A stretch of DNA of 64,000 nt from SXNM01 sp964586155 (GCA_964586155.1 CAZPHC010000027.1:23906-87905); one strand, 5' to 3'; counted from the stretch's first letter, positions 36,949 through 46,306 are shown. The notes: generated by a model not told the origin, from the sequence alone. A program made the numbers and translations.

Positions 36949-38409
36949 TCAGCCGGCCCAGCTGCGCATCGCCAGCCGCAGCAGGGCGTAGGCCGGCTGC
37001 TCCCAGGCCGCCGGCCACGACAGCACGCCCGGCGCGGCCGCCAGCGCCGCCCAGCCGCCGCAGAGCCAGAGCCAGCGCCGCCATATCGATCGGCGCGGAC
37101 CTTCGGCCTCGGCGGCGACGACCAGCGCGGCGACGGCCAGCAGCGGCAGCAGCGGCAACCACAGCCGCGGCCCGACGCAGATCTCGCCCAGGCTGCCGAA
37201 GGCCGAGAGCAGCAGCCCGAGGGCCACGAGGCCGGGCGCGACGTCCGCCAGGCTCGGCGCACGGGCCGGGCGCGGGCGCAGCGCCGGCAGCGCCAGCACC
37301 ACCCAGGGCACAAAGGGCAACAGGCCGTGGCGGCCGTCGATCCAGGTGCGCGCCCAGCCCATCGGGCCCTCGGCCCAGGTCCAGCCGAGCTGGCCAGAGA
37401 CGATCGGGCCGCCGGTCAGCGCCAGGTTGCCGAGCAGCAGCGCCGCGCCGGCTGCGGCGAAGGGCAGGCCGAAGCGGCGGGCCGACGTCGCGTCGCCGCG
37501 CCGCGGCGCCATGGCCCAGAGCGCGAGCCCGAGCAACGCCCAGGGCGGCTTGAGCCACGCCGCGCCGGCCAGCAGCGTGGCCGCGGTCGCTGGCCGGGCG
37601 CGCAGCCAGGCCCAGAGCCCGAGCGTCAGCAGCAGCGCCGTCAGCGGCTCGGCGAACAGGCCGCGGGCGTAGGCCGTCAGCGGCGAGAGCAGGACCAGCG
37701 CCGCCGCCGCGAGGCGCGACGCGGGCGGCAACCCGGCGGCGCCGGCGAGCAGCCAGGTCGCGACCAGCGTGGCGAGCACGAACAGCCACGAGGTCGCGAT
37801 CGCGGCCCGTTCGACGGCACCAGCGTCGGCGGCGGCGTCCAGGCCCAGCGGCGCGAGGCAGGCGGCGACGGCGAGGGCGTAGGCCGGCGGATGCGCCGGT
37901 CGCTCGCGGCGGGTCGGGCTCGCCTCGGGCAGGCGCTCGTCGAGCTTGCGATAGACCCGGCAGCCGGGGTCGTGGCCGTCGCAGCGGGACGGACGGCGCC
38001 AATCGTAGAGCTCGCTCCAGAGCGCGCGCGCGCCGCTGGCGGGGTCGACGACCCAGGTGTGGTGGTCGAGCGGCACGCCGGCGAACGCGGCGCCGGCGCG
38101 CGGCGCGCCTGCGGCGACGGCGTCGTAGTCGGCCGCGAGCTCGAGGTCGCGATCTTGCAGCAGCGAGTGCACCAGCAGCAGGTAGTGCGGCTCGTCGCCG
38201 CTGACGACGGCCACCGGACGCTCGACGAAGCCACGGCCCGGCAGCCAGACGCGGTCGCGCAGCAGCCAGAGGCCCAACGCCACGGCGGCGAGGGCAAGCA
38301 TGGCGACCAGCGTCGCTGGGGCCGCAGCAGGCGACGACGCAGCAGGCGACGACGCGGCCGACGGCTGCGACCGCGGCTCCGGGCCTGGGCTCTGCGGCGC
38401 GTCGGACAA
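36949..38409 (-). CDS. GT39-like polytopic membrane glycosyltransferase (putative)
   Basis: 486 aa from a TTG preceded by AGGAGGG. Ala/Ser/Pro-rich leader, then TM1 (about 33-51), a first external loop carrying GDEPHYLLLVHSL with Asp72-Glu73, and some ten further hydrophobic segments. GDEPHYL in that loop is a hallmark of PMT/GT39-type GT-C enzymes found in many Gram-negatives, where the acidic pair is catalytic. A long loop (about 85-160) includes HHTWVVDPASG and CDGHDPGC with a Cys pair. It probably transfers a sugar from a lipid-phosphate donor at the periplasmic face. It ends 10 bp after the convergent TetR gene. Confidence 0.75.
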   Translation of the reverse strand: MSDAPQSPGPEPRSQPSAASSPAASSPAAAPATLVAMLALAAVALGLWLLRDRVWLPGRGFVERPVAVVSGDEPHYLLLVHSLLQDRDLELAADYDAVAAGAPRAGAAFAGVPLDHHTWVVDPASGARALWSELYDWRRPSRCDGHDPGCRVYRKLDERLPEASPTRRERPAHPPAYALAVAACLAPLGLDAAADAGAVERAAIATSWLFVLATLVATWLLAGAAGLPPASRLAAAALVLLSPLTAYARGLFAEPLTALLLTLGLWAWLRARPATAATLLAGAAWLKPPWALLGLALWAMAPRRGDATSARRFGLPFAAAGAALLLGNLALTGGPIVSGQLGWTWAEGPMGWARTWIDGRHGLLPFVPWVVLALPALRPRPARAPSLADVAPGLVALGLLLSAFGSLGEICVGPRLWLPLLPLLAVAALVVAAEAEGPRRSIWRRWLWLCGGWAALAAAPGVLSWPAAWEQPAYALLRLAMRSWAG

Positions 38410-38607
38410 GGACCCTCCTGCGTGCGGTCGGCGAGCGCGGGCCGATCGCGCGCACGTCGAGTCTGCGGCAGGCATCGCCAGCGTTCCAGGGCCGCCGCAG
38501 CCGCTGGCTTCGAAGCGGGCAAAAAACTCGACGCGCCACGATCGTGGCCTACCCTCGCCGCGAAACGCGGCGAACCCCACCCCAAACGCGCGTCTCGACG
38601 GAGTGCC

Positions 38608-39777
38608 ATGCGCGTCGACGACCGACCCAGCAGCGCGCCGCGTCGGCGTGCCGGGCGCCTCGCGGCGTGGGCCCTGCTGCCGATGCTCTGCGTCGGCCTG
38701 GGCCGCGATCGGCCCGCGTTCTCGGCCCCCTTGCAGCACGAGGCCTACGTCTGGCAGCACCGCTGGGGCCCGGCGATGGCCTCGGCCGTGGCCGCCCGGC
38801 CGCGCGAGCTCGCGGCGCTGCGGGTGCTCGGCCTGCACCTCGACGCCGGCGCGACGCAGCCTGGCGCGACCGAGGTCGACCTGCGCGCCCTGGTCGGCGC
38901 CGGCCCCGTGACGTTGGTGCAGCGCATCGACGGCGCCCGGCTGCCGCCGACGGCGACGCTGGCGCCGCTGCGGGCGATGGCGGCGCGGTGGCGCGCGGCG
39001 GGCGTCGAGGTGCGCGACCTCGAGGTCGACCACGACTGCGCCACGGCCGCCCTGCCGGCGTATGCGGCATGGCTGCGGCGCGAGCGGGCGCGCCTCGCGA
39101 CGGCGGCGGCCGCGGACCTGCCCCTGGCCATCACCGCGCTGCCGACCTGGCTCGACGCCCCGGAGCAGGTGCGCGCGCTGGCCGCTGCGGTCGATCGCGT
39201 GACGCTGCAGGTCCACACCATCGCCGCGCCGACGATCTTCGACGCCGACGCCGCCCTGCGGGCCGCCCGCGCCTGGGCCGACGCCAGCGACCGGCCGTTC
39301 TGGATCGCGCTGCCCACCTACCGGGCGCGCCTGCGCGGCGGCGCGGCGGCCGGGGCGATGGTCGGTGTCGAGCCCGCGGATGTGGCCCGGACGCTGACCG
39401 CGCTGCAGCGCGCGCCGATCGAGGGCCTGCGCGGCGCCGTCTGGTTCCGCCTCGCCTTCGACGGCGACGGCGACGCCTGGCCGGCGACGACGTTGGCGGC
39501 GTTGATGCGCCACGAGCCCGTGCACGCCGAGGCCGTGATCTCGCTGCGTCCGGCGGGGCCGCAGCTCTGGGACATCGTCGTCGCCGGCCGCGGCAACGCC
39601 CCGGCGCGCGTGCCGTCGCTGCTGCGCCTGCAAGGCGTCGTCACGGACCTGCACGGCGCCAACGGCTGCCGCGGCGGGCCGCAGGGCCTGCGCTGCCCGG
39701 ACGATCTGCGCGTGAACGTCGGCCAGGAGCGGGTGCTCGGCTACGTCCGGGGCCAGGAGGTGCGTCATGGCGGCTAG
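38608..39777 (+). CDS. DUF3142 domain exported protein
   Basis: 389 aa; GGAG precedes the ATG. Signal peptide (about 15-40) and then a barrel-like domain beginning HEAYVWQHRWGPAM, followed by LRVLGLHLDAG, VQRIDGARLPP and VEVDHDC..AALPAYAAWLR-type segments. That order matches DUF3142, which looks like a glycosidase-type TIM barrel of unknown activity, with acidic residues at strand ends (EVDHD). A small Cys-containing beta tail (NGCRGGPQGLRCPDD) closes it. Overlaps the next gene by 11 bp, so the two are surely co-expressed. Confidence 0.78.
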   Translation: MRVDDRPSSAPRRRAGRLAAWALLPMLCVGLGRDRPAFSAPLQHEAYVWQHRWGPAMASAVAARPRELAALRVLGLHLDAGATQPGATEVDLRALVGAGPVTLVQRIDGARLPPTATLAPLRAMAARWRAAGVEVRDLEVDHDCATAALPAYAAWLRRERARLATAAAADLPLAITALPTWLDAPEQVRALAAAVDRVTLQVHTIAAPTIFDADAALRAARAWADASDRPFWIALPTYRARLRGGAAAGAMVGVEPADVARTLTALQRAPIEGLRGAVWFRLAFDGDGDAWPATTLAALMRHEPVHAEAVISLRPAGPQLWDIVVAGRGNAPARVPSLLRLQGVVTDLHGANGCRGGPQGLRCPDDLRVNVGQERVLGYVRGQEVRHGG

Positions 39778-42076
39778 CGGCGTGGATCAGGGCGGTCGGG
39801 GCGGGCGGCGCAGCGGTCGTGGGCGGGCGGGCGCCCGGTGGCTGCTCGCGACGGCGTGGCTGACGCTCGGCTGGCCGGCGCGGCCGGCGTTGGCCTGCGG
39901 GCCGTTCTTCTCGCCGACGCTGCTGGAGGGTCGCGGCGAGGCGCTGCTCGGCCTCGGCCGCGGCTGGTTGGCGCTCGAGCTGCCCCGGCTGGCGACCACG
40001 ACCCTGCCGGCCTGCGCGCTGTCGGGCAGCGGCGGCCGCAACGGCCAGGGCGGGCAGCGCATGCCGGCCTCGCCCGATACGGTGGACGGCCGGCTCTACG
40101 CCCAGGCCGCCGCCGCGCTGGACGCCGGCCGCCAGGACGACGCGCGGGCCGCGTTCGTCGCGATCTTGCAGCTGCCGCCGACCGAGCGGCGCGGCTTCGG
40201 CGTCGCGGCGGCCTACATGCTCGGCCGGCTGGCGACGCCACTTGGCGACACCTTCTTCGAGCAGGCCCGCGACCTCGCCCGCGAAGGCGCCGCCGATCCG
40301 CTCTGCCTGGCCCGCGACAGCCTGGGCGAGCAAGGGCGGCAGGCCATGCAGCGCGGCGACGGGGCCACCGCCGTGCGCGCCTACGCCGAGCAGGCCGCGA
40401 CCGGCGACGCTGGCGCTGTGGTCTCGCTGCGCATGGTCGGCCACCGCCTCGCCGACGATCCGCAGGCGCTGATGGCCGCGCTGCGCGAGCCGCTGGTGCA
40501 GGGCCTGATGGCGGCGATGGCCCACGCCAGCGGCGAGGCCTGGGAGGACGGCGGCCACGGCTGGGTCAGCGAGGACGAGGCGACGTCGCACAACCTGCGG
40601 CTGCTGTGGACGATGGCGTCGCTGCCGCTGCAGCGCGGCCAGGACCGCCTGGCGGGCGCGGCGTGGCGGGCCGGCGAGTACGAGCTGGCCGAGCACTTCG
40701 CGGCGCAATCCGAGCGCGCGCTGGCGCTGCTGGTGCGGGCCAAGGCGGCGATTCGCCACGGCGAGGCCGGCAAGCTGCGCGAGCGGCTGGACGCCGCCGC
40801 CCGGGCCGCGTCCGACGAAGGCGACGCGCGCCTGCGCGGCCAGATCGAGCAGGACCGGGCGATCCTGGCGCTGAGCGAGGGCCGCTACCAGGACGCTGGC
40901 GCCATCGCGGTGGCGCTCGGCGACATGGCGCTGGCGACCTACATCGTCGAGCGCGTGCTGGCGCTGGACGAGGCGCAGGCCTTCCTGGCGCGCAAGGACG
41001 TGCGCCGGACGCTGCAGCAATGGACGCCCGACGAGGACATGCAGCGCGACCGCGTCATCGTCGAGGCATCGCGACCGGGTCGGCCGGCCGCAGGCGATGG
41101 CCGCGCTGCGGGCAAGCAGCCAGGGTCGACCGATGCCCAGCTGGCCCTCGGCATCACCTCGCTGTACGGCGACGGCACGTGGCAACGGCCGACGCTGCCG
41201 CAGCTGACGGCCGTGCTGGCGCGGCGGCTGGTGCGCCAAGGCCACGGCGAGGCCGCCGCGTCGCTGCTGCCGGCGGCCGAGGCCGAGCGGGCGCGGACCT
41301 ACCAGCGCTCGCTGGCGCTGGCCGAGCGCAGCCGCGGCGTCGATCGCGCCGAAGCGCTCTACCGCGCGGCGATGGCGCTGCTGCCGGACGGCATGGACCT
41401 GATCGGCACCGAGCTCGGCCCGGACTGGACGATGGTCGGCGGCAGCTACGCCTCCCCGACGAGCAGCTTCGGACGCGAGCTGCCGGAGACGCTGTTCCGG
41501 CCGGTGCACACGCCGGGCGATCCGCGCTGTGCCGAGCGGTGGTCCGGCCCGACCGCCGACGCCTCGGTCTGCGTCGTCAGCGCCGACGAGGCCCGACGCC
41601 TCGCGGCGAGCGAACCTCCGGGCCGCTCAGGAGGCTACCGCTACCACTACCGCGCCCGCGCCGCCGAGCTGCTCTGGCAGGCGGCGGCGTCCGTGCCGAC
41701 GCACACGCAGGCCTTCGGCGCGCTGCTCTGCGCGGCGTACCAGCCCGTACGCGACCGCGTGCCCGACTGGCCCGAGCGGCCCTACGCGGCGTACGTGCGC
41801 CACGGCGCCTACGTCGCCGGCCTCTTCACGGAGCGCAGCTGCCCCGAGCCCGCGTTTGCGCGCGCCAGGACCACCCCGGCGCCGAGCTGGCAATGGCAGC
41901 TGCGCCGCCGGCTGCGCTGGGCCGTGCGCGACGCGATGACCACCTCGACCACGGCGCTGCATGGCACCGAGCACGCGGCGAGCCTGGACTGGCTGGGCGA
42001 GCTCGGCCGCGAGCTCAGGGACGCGATCCCCTACGAGTGGCGCATCGGCTGGCGGCACAAGGACGACGAAGGCTGA
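39767..42076 (+). CDS. Exported helical-repeat (TPR/Sel1-like) protein, 769 aa
   Basis: The ATG overlaps the DUF3142 gene. Basic N-terminus, hydrophobic signal ending PALA, and a mature protein starting CGPFFSP. Residues about 110-560 are alpha-helical repeats of the TPR/Sel1 kind: AAAALDAGRQDDARAAFVAI, AAAYMLGRLATPLG, WRAGEYELAEHFA, IALGDMALATYIVERVLALD. The C-terminal 200 residues contain AERWSG, YRYHYRARAAELLWQAA and HTQAFGALLCAAYQ, seemingly a final helical domain with Cys. Proteins pairing DUF3142 with such repeats recur in Gram-negatives, but the joint function is unknown; envelope or glycan processing is a guess. Confidence 0.72.
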   Translation: MAASGVDQGGRGGRRSGRGRAGARWLLATAWLTLGWPARPALACGPFFSPTLLEGRGEALLGLGRGWLALELPRLATTTLPACALSGSGGRNGQGGQRMPASPDTVDGRLYAQAAAALDAGRQDDARAAFVAILQLPPTERRGFGVAAAYMLGRLATPLGDTFFEQARDLAREGAADPLCLARDSLGEQGRQAMQRGDGATAVRAYAEQAATGDAGAVVSLRMVGHRLADDPQALMAALREPLVQGLMAAMAHASGEAWEDGGHGWVSEDEATSHNLRLLWTMASLPLQRGQDRLAGAAWRAGEYELAEHFAAQSERALALLVRAKAAIRHGEAGKLRERLDAAARAASDEGDARLRGQIEQDRAILALSEGRYQDAGAIAVALGDMALATYIVERVLALDEAQAFLARKDVRRTLQQWTPDEDMQRDRVIVEASRPGRPAAGDGRAAGKQPGSTDAQLALGITSLYGDGTWQRPTLPQLTAVLARRLVRQGHGEAAASLLPAAEAERARTYQRSLALAERSRGVDRAEALYRAAMALLPDGMDLIGTELGPDWTMVGGSYASPTSSFGRELPETLFRPVHTPGDPRCAERWSGPTADASVCVVSADEARRLAASEPPGRSGGYRYHYRARAAELLWQAAASVPTHTQAFGALLCAAYQPVRDRVPDWPERPYAAYVRHGAYVAGLFTERSCPEPAFARARTTPAPSWQWQLRRRLRWAVRDAMTTSTTALHGTEHAASLDWLGELGRELRDAIPYEWRIGWRHKDDEG

Positions 42077-42171
42077 GGCCTTGGGCGGCGGGCCGTCGCA
42101 TCACGCCGCGGCCCGTGGCAGACTCCACGCGTGCCAGGCGACGGTACAGCATCCGACGCCAGGGGGAGGCG

Positions 42172-42696
42172 ATGGTGCAGCGGCGAACGCGACCCGCTCG
42201 GGCCCGGGCCGGCGTCCTCGCGACGCGCGGATCACGCACGGTCGGCGCGGCGGCGGCGCTCGTGGCGCTGGTGCCCGCCGGCGGCTGCGCGAGCTGGGAC
42301 GACGCGGCCTTCTTCCCCGCAGACTACCAGGACCACTACACGCTGCTCTCGAGCTGCAAGAAGAGCTCGCATCCGAGCGGCGACTACGTCGTGGTCTGGG
42401 CGAACGGGCTGGCGGCCGAGGCCTTCACCAGCGGGGCGCGGCCCTTCCCCGAGGGCGCCGTCTTGGTCAAGACGCAATACAACGACAGCGCCTGTAGCGA
42501 ATTGTCGAGCTATACGTCGATGCGCAAGGCCGCCGCCGGGACGGCGCCGGAGCGCGCCGACTGGCAGTGGCAGACCGTCCGCGAGGGCAAGGGCGTCGGC
42601 AAGTGCTGCGACGGCGGCAACCCCGGCGATCCGTCGTCGTGCGTCGGCTGCCACACGCCCTGCGCCGGCCAGGACATGGTCTGCAGCCAGCCGTGA
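42172..42696 (+). CDS. Cytochrome P460-like haem lipoprotein
   Basis: 174 aa; AGGGGGAGG precedes the ATG. Lipobox AGGC (Cys39). The mature part follows the P460 plan: FFPADYQDHYTLLSSCKKSS, VVVWAN, FPEGAVLVKTQY, YTSMRK, and a C-terminal CVGCH c-type haem motif at 157-161. Lys100 in VLVKTQY aligns, by my reading, with the region of the lysine that crosslinks to haem in Nitrosomonas P460; this needs structural alignment. P460 proteins oxidise hydroxylamine or detoxify NO. It begins a rightward run with two further CxxCH-bearing proteins downstream. Confidence 0.8.
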   Translation: MVQRRTRPARARAGVLATRGSRTVGAAAALVALVPAGGCASWDDAAFFPADYQDHYTLLSSCKKSSHPSGDYVVVWANGLAAEAFTSGARPFPEGAVLVKTQYNDSACSELSSYTSMRKAAAGTAPERADWQWQTVREGKGVGKCCDGGNPGDPSSCVGCHTPCAGQDMVCSQP

Positions 42697-42776
42697 GCGC
42701 TCCGCCCCAAGGCGCGTCGCCCCTCGGGGCGCGCGACTCCGTTGCGGGCACCACGCCAGTCGTCGAAGATGGAGCC

Positions 42777-44660
42777 ATGGCAGCACCCCAAGACCCGCCA
42801 CAGCCCGATCCGGACGCCACCCAGGAGACCCCTGCGCGGCCGACGTCGCTCGCCGGCGGCAAGTACCAGATCGTGCGCACGCTCGGGCGCGGCGCGATGG
42901 GCGTCGTCTACGAAGCGCGCCAGGCCGCGCTGGAGCGGCGGGTCGCGATCAAGCTGCTGCACGGCTCGGTGACGCAGAGGCCGCAGGGCCGCGAACGCTT
43001 CCGCCGCGAGGCGCTGGCGGCGAGCCGGATCGAGCACCGCAACAGCACGCGGATCTTCGACTTCGGCGAGGAGCCCGACGGCACCTGCTACATCGTGATG
43101 GAGCTGCTCGAAGGCCGCTCGCTCGGCGCGATGCTTGAGGAGGACGGGCCGATGGAGCTCGGCCGCGCCGTCGAGCTGCTGGCGCAGGTGCTCGGCGCGC
43201 TCGCCGTCGCCCACGACGCCGGCGTCGTCCACCGCGACCTCAAGCCTGACAACGTCGTCGTGGTGCCGGCGGTCGACGACCACGGCCAGGCCGAAGAACG
43301 CGCCAAGGTCTGCGACTTCGGCATCGCCAAGATGCGCGGCGGCGACAGCAACGAGACGCTGACGCAAGAGGGCACGGTCTCGGGCACGCCGCACTACATG
43401 TCGCCCGAGCAATGCCAGGGCCACGAGATCGACGCGCGCAGCGACCTGTATGCCTGTGGCGTGATCTTCTACCGCATGCTCACGGGCGTCGTGCCGTTCC
43501 AGGGCGACAACGCCTACACCGTGGTCTACCGCCAGGTGACCGAGGCGCACCTGCCGCCGAGCCAGCATCGGCCGCAGCTCGGGCCGCGGGTCGACGCCTT
43601 CGTCGCCCGGGCGCTGGCCAAGAAGCGCGACGATCGCTTCGCCGACGCCCGCGAGATGCGCCGCGCCCTGCTGACCCTGGTCGGCCTGGCCCCGGCGCAT
43701 CCGACGCCGCTGGCCTTCCCGGCCGAAGCGCCGGCCGAGGGCCCGGCGGCCGTGCCGGACACCGATCATCGCTCCGCCGAGGGCGTCACGAGCGCGGTGC
43801 CGGCAGCCGCGGACACCTTCGCCGCATGGCGAGGCGTCGCCGTGGCCGTGGCCGTGACGCTGGTGGTGGGCGCGACGACGTGGGGGCTCTGGCCCGCCGC
43901 TGACGCGCCTGCGCCGCCCGAGGGGCCGCCCGCGGTGGTGGCCGCGCCGACGCCAGCGCCCGCGCCAGAGCTAGAGCCCGCGCCGACGCCAGCGCCGACG
44001 CCAGCGCCGACGCCAGAGCCCGCGCCAGAGCCAGAGCCCGCGCCGACGCCAGAGCCCGCGCCAGAGCCCGCGCCGACGCCGACGCCGACGAGCGCGCGTC
44101 CACGGCCACCTCGCGGCGGCCAGGACGCCCCGGCGCCTGTGGCGGCCGTCGCGGCCAAGCCACTGCCGACGCCCGCGCCGACGCCCGCGCCGACGCCAGC
44201 GCCGCCAGCCAAAGCGGAGCCCGTGCCAGCGCCCGAGCCGAAGCCAGAGCCGCCGGCCAGGCCGGAGCCCACGCCGGAGCCCGCGCCGGAGCCTGCGGCC
44301 AAGCCCACGCCCGAGCCCAAGCCAGCCGTCGTCAACCTGGAGCCGCGCGTCGGCTTCGGCGAGTGGACCCTGCGCGGCGGCATGTCCAAGACGGCGGTGC
44401 AGCGGGCCTTCGCGACCCTGCCGGGAGACGCGCGCGCGTGCTGGCGCGACGCCGCGCTGGCCGCGAACTGGACCCGCGCCGCCGACGTGGTGATCAGCTG
44501 CGAGATCGACGAGGGCGGCCGCTTCCGCGATGTACGCGCCTCGGGCGGCCCCAAGGGCCTGGGCAGCTGCGTCGCGGCCAAGATCGCCTTGCTGCGCAGC
44601 CGCACCGTGCCGGACACGGGCACCGTGCGCGTCGAGACGACGCTGGAGTTCCGGCCATGA
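42777..44660 (+). CDS. Transmembrane Ser/Thr kinase with periplasmic AgmX/PglI-like C-terminus
   Basis: 627 aa. Cytoplasmic kinase domain (about 28-300): Lys59 in VAIKLL, Asp154 in HRDLKPDN, Asp180 in DFG, GTPHYMSPEQ. One transmembrane helix (about 355-375) leads to a long Pro-Thr-Ala-Glu linker (DNA about 43960-44330, repetitive), then a 100-residue domain with two Cys (ARACW, GSCVA) and VVISCEIDEGGRFRDV. That pattern resembles the AgmX/PglI C-terminal domain found in myxobacterial gliding and adventurous-motility proteins and is presumably external. GGAG is only 2 bases from the ATG, so the start is slightly uncertain. The stop overlaps the next gene as ATGA, linking the kinase to the haem lipoprotein. 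Confidence 0.92.
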   Translation: MAAPQDPPQPDPDATQETPARPTSLAGGKYQIVRTLGRGAMGVVYEARQAALERRVAIKLLHGSVTQRPQGRERFRREALAASRIEHRNSTRIFDFGEEPDGTCYIVMELLEGRSLGAMLEEDGPMELGRAVELLAQVLGALAVAHDAGVVHRDLKPDNVVVVPAVDDHGQAEERAKVCDFGIAKMRGGDSNETLTQEGTVSGTPHYMSPEQCQGHEIDARSDLYACGVIFYRMLTGVVPFQGDNAYTVVYRQVTEAHLPPSQHRPQLGPRVDAFVARALAKKRDDRFADAREMRRALLTLVGLAPAHPTPLAFPAEAPAEGPAAVPDTDHRSAEGVTSAVPAAADTFAAWRGVAVAVAVTLVVGATTWGLWPAADAPAPPEGPPAVVAAPTPAPAPELEPAPTPAPTPAPTPEPAPEPEPAPTPEPAPEPAPTPTPTSARPRPPRGGQDAPAPVAAVAAKPLPTPAPTPAPTPAPPAKAEPVPAPEPKPEPPARPEPTPEPAPEPAAKPTPEPKPAVVNLEPRVGFGEWTLRGGMSKTAVQRAFATLPGDARACWRDAALAANWTRAADVVISCEIDEGGRFRDVRASGGPKGLGSCVAAKIALLRSRTVPDTGTVRVETTLEFRP

Positions 44661-45106
44661 GCGGCAGGTCGACGGCGCTGCGGCTGTTGCTGCTCGGGGC
44701 CGCGTGCGGCTGCTCGACGTTCGTGCCGGACCTCGGGCCGCCCCACGCCAACGCCAACTGCAGCCCGGTGGACTCGAACCCGGCGGTGGACGTCTCGTTC
44801 CAGGCCGACATCCTGCCCCGGGTGCTGCAGCCGCATTGCGTCGGCTGCCACGACCCGGACGCCGCCGGCAACGTCGGCTACGCCACGACGGGGCTGGATC
44901 TGCGGACCTACGCGTCGCTCAAGCAGGGCGGCGTCGACGGCGACGTGATGGTCGCGGCCGGCGACGTCTGCGGCAGCCTGCTCTGGCGCAAGCTCGTCGG
45001 CGCGGGCATCGCCGGCAGCCGGATGCCGCTCGGCGCACCGGGGTTGGATCCGTCGCTGGTCCAGCTCGTCTCGGATTGGATCGTGGAGGGCGCGCGTGAC
45101 AACTGA
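44657..45106 (+). CDS. Monohaem c-type cytochrome lipoprotein
   Basis: 149 aa, translationally coupled (ATGA) to the kinase. Signal peptide with ACGC/AACG near Cys17-19, so probably lipidated. CVGCH at 61-65 binds haem c, within the pattern VSFQADILPRVLQPHCVGCH typical of planctomycete-type cytochrome-c-like domains; Met123 in SRMPLG is the likely distal ligand. It should sit on the periplasmic or outer face of a membrane as an electron carrier. The next gene overlaps by 11 bp and encodes a barrel with its own CxxCH. Confidence 0.88.
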   Translation: MSGRSTALRLLLLGAACGCSTFVPDLGPPHANANCSPVDSNPAVDVSFQADILPRVLQPHCVGCHDPDAAGNVGYATTGLDLRTYASLKQGGVDGDVMVAAGDVCGSLLWRKLVGAGIAGSRMPLGAPGLDPSLVQLVSDWIVEGARDN

Positions 45107-46289
45107 GCGGCCGACCAGGCGAACGGGCCGGATCTTGGGGCTCCGCGCGGCGACGCTGCTGGGCGGGCTCGCCCTGGCGTTGCTGACGGCGCTGGCCGGC
45201 CCGGACCTCGCCGACGCCGTCGAGACGCGGCTGGCCGGCTCGGCCCAGCTCGACTACCTCGTCGTGCCGACGACGATGGCGGCGCGCGACCTGACCTTCG
45301 ACGGCTTCACCACCGAGCTGAGCCTCAAGCTCGCGGTCGACGTCAACGAGCACGTCTCGGCCTCGGTCAAGGTCTGCTCGTCCTGCCACGGCCTGGAGGT
45401 GGGCGTCGCCGCGGTGGACCTCGCCATCAGCGACAAGCTCAGCCTGCGGGCCGGCCGCTTCACGCCGCGCTTTGGCGACTTCCCGGCGCGCCACGATCCG
45501 GCCAATCACCGCACCAGCGACAAGCCGCTGCCCTACGACATGGGCCGCATGCTGCAGCTGCGGGCGTGGAACCTCAGCGTGCTGCCAGCGCCCTACGTCG
45601 ACAACGGCGTCGAGCTCGCCGGCCACCACGACCTCGGCGCCGGCAAGGACCTCGACTGGTCGGCGTTCGTCGTCGGCGGCCTGCGCGCGTCGGACGGCGC
45701 CGCCGACCTCGACTTCTTGCAGTCGCGTTCGGGCGAGCGCTACTACGTCGACAACAACTCGCAGCCGGCGATCGGCGGCCGCTTGAGCTTCAGCGCGCTC
45801 GGCCAGGACCGCTCGCTGCGGCTCGGCGCCAGCGTCATGGCCGGCACGGCGGACCCCGCGGCCAAGCTCGACTACCTGCTGCTCGGCCTCGACGCCGTGG
45901 TCGAGATCCAGCAATGGACGCTGCGGGCGGAGTACCTGTTGCGGCGCCAGCGCATGGGCTTCGGCCCCGAACCTTCGACCCAGTTCGTCTACGGGCCGAA
46001 CGACAGGGGCGTGTACAGCCCGTATTTCCTCAAGGACGGCTTCTACATCGAGGCCGAGCGCCCGTTTGGCATGACCGAGGTGCTGTTGCGCTTCGACGGC
46101 ATGACCCGCGTCGGCAACGTCCTGGTCGGCAGCCCGCTCGGCGGCCGCGCCTATGTGCTGCGCTCGACCGCCGCGGTGGCGATCCGCAGCCACGAGCGCC
46201 TGCGCTGGAAGGCGTCGGTCGAGTGGTACCGCTTCTCGGACTTCGACGACGAGCTGGCGATGCACGTCGGCATGGTGACGGCGTTTTGA
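45096..46289 (+). CDS. Outer-membrane beta-barrel protein carrying a CxxCH motif
   Basis: 397 aa from a GTG that overlaps the cytochrome gene. Signal peptide ends near ADA (39-41). The rest alternates hydrophobic and polar residues in strand-length blocks with Gly/Asp turns and ends in Phe, as outer-membrane barrels do (MVTAF). CSSCH at residues 94-98 is an exact c-type haem motif, unusual in a porin. A strongly patterned stretch follows: GRFTPRFGDFPARHDPANHR, SDKPLPYDMGRML, VLPAPYVDNGVEL. Coupling to a haem lipoprotein gene suggests an electron conduit or haem-loaded porin; alternatively the Cys pair forms a disulfide. Sure of the barrel, unsure of the role. Confidence 0.8.
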   Translation: MTTERPTRRTGRILGLRAATLLGGLALALLTALAGPDLADAVETRLAGSAQLDYLVVPTTMAARDLTFDGFTTELSLKLAVDVNEHVSASVKVCSSCHGLEVGVAAVDLAISDKLSLRAGRFTPRFGDFPARHDPANHRTSDKPLPYDMGRMLQLRAWNLSVLPAPYVDNGVELAGHHDLGAGKDLDWSAFVVGGLRASDGAADLDFLQSRSGERYYVDNNSQPAIGGRLSFSALGQDRSLRLGASVMAGTADPAAKLDYLLLGLDAVVEIQQWTLRAEYLLRRQRMGFGPEPSTQFVYGPNDRGVYSPYFLKDGFYIEAERPFGMTEVLLRFDGMTRVGNVLVGSPLGGRAYVLRSTAAVAIRSHERLRWKASVEWYRFSDFDDELAMHVGMVTAF

Positions 46290-46306
46290 GCGAGGAGGTC
46301 GCGACG

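Noticed and set aside
42718..42731. CGCCCC/GGGGCG hairpin before the AgmX-like kinase gene as a terminator
   Set aside because: The loop is too short without fraying the stem, and there is no T tract; the downstream genes read as one unit.
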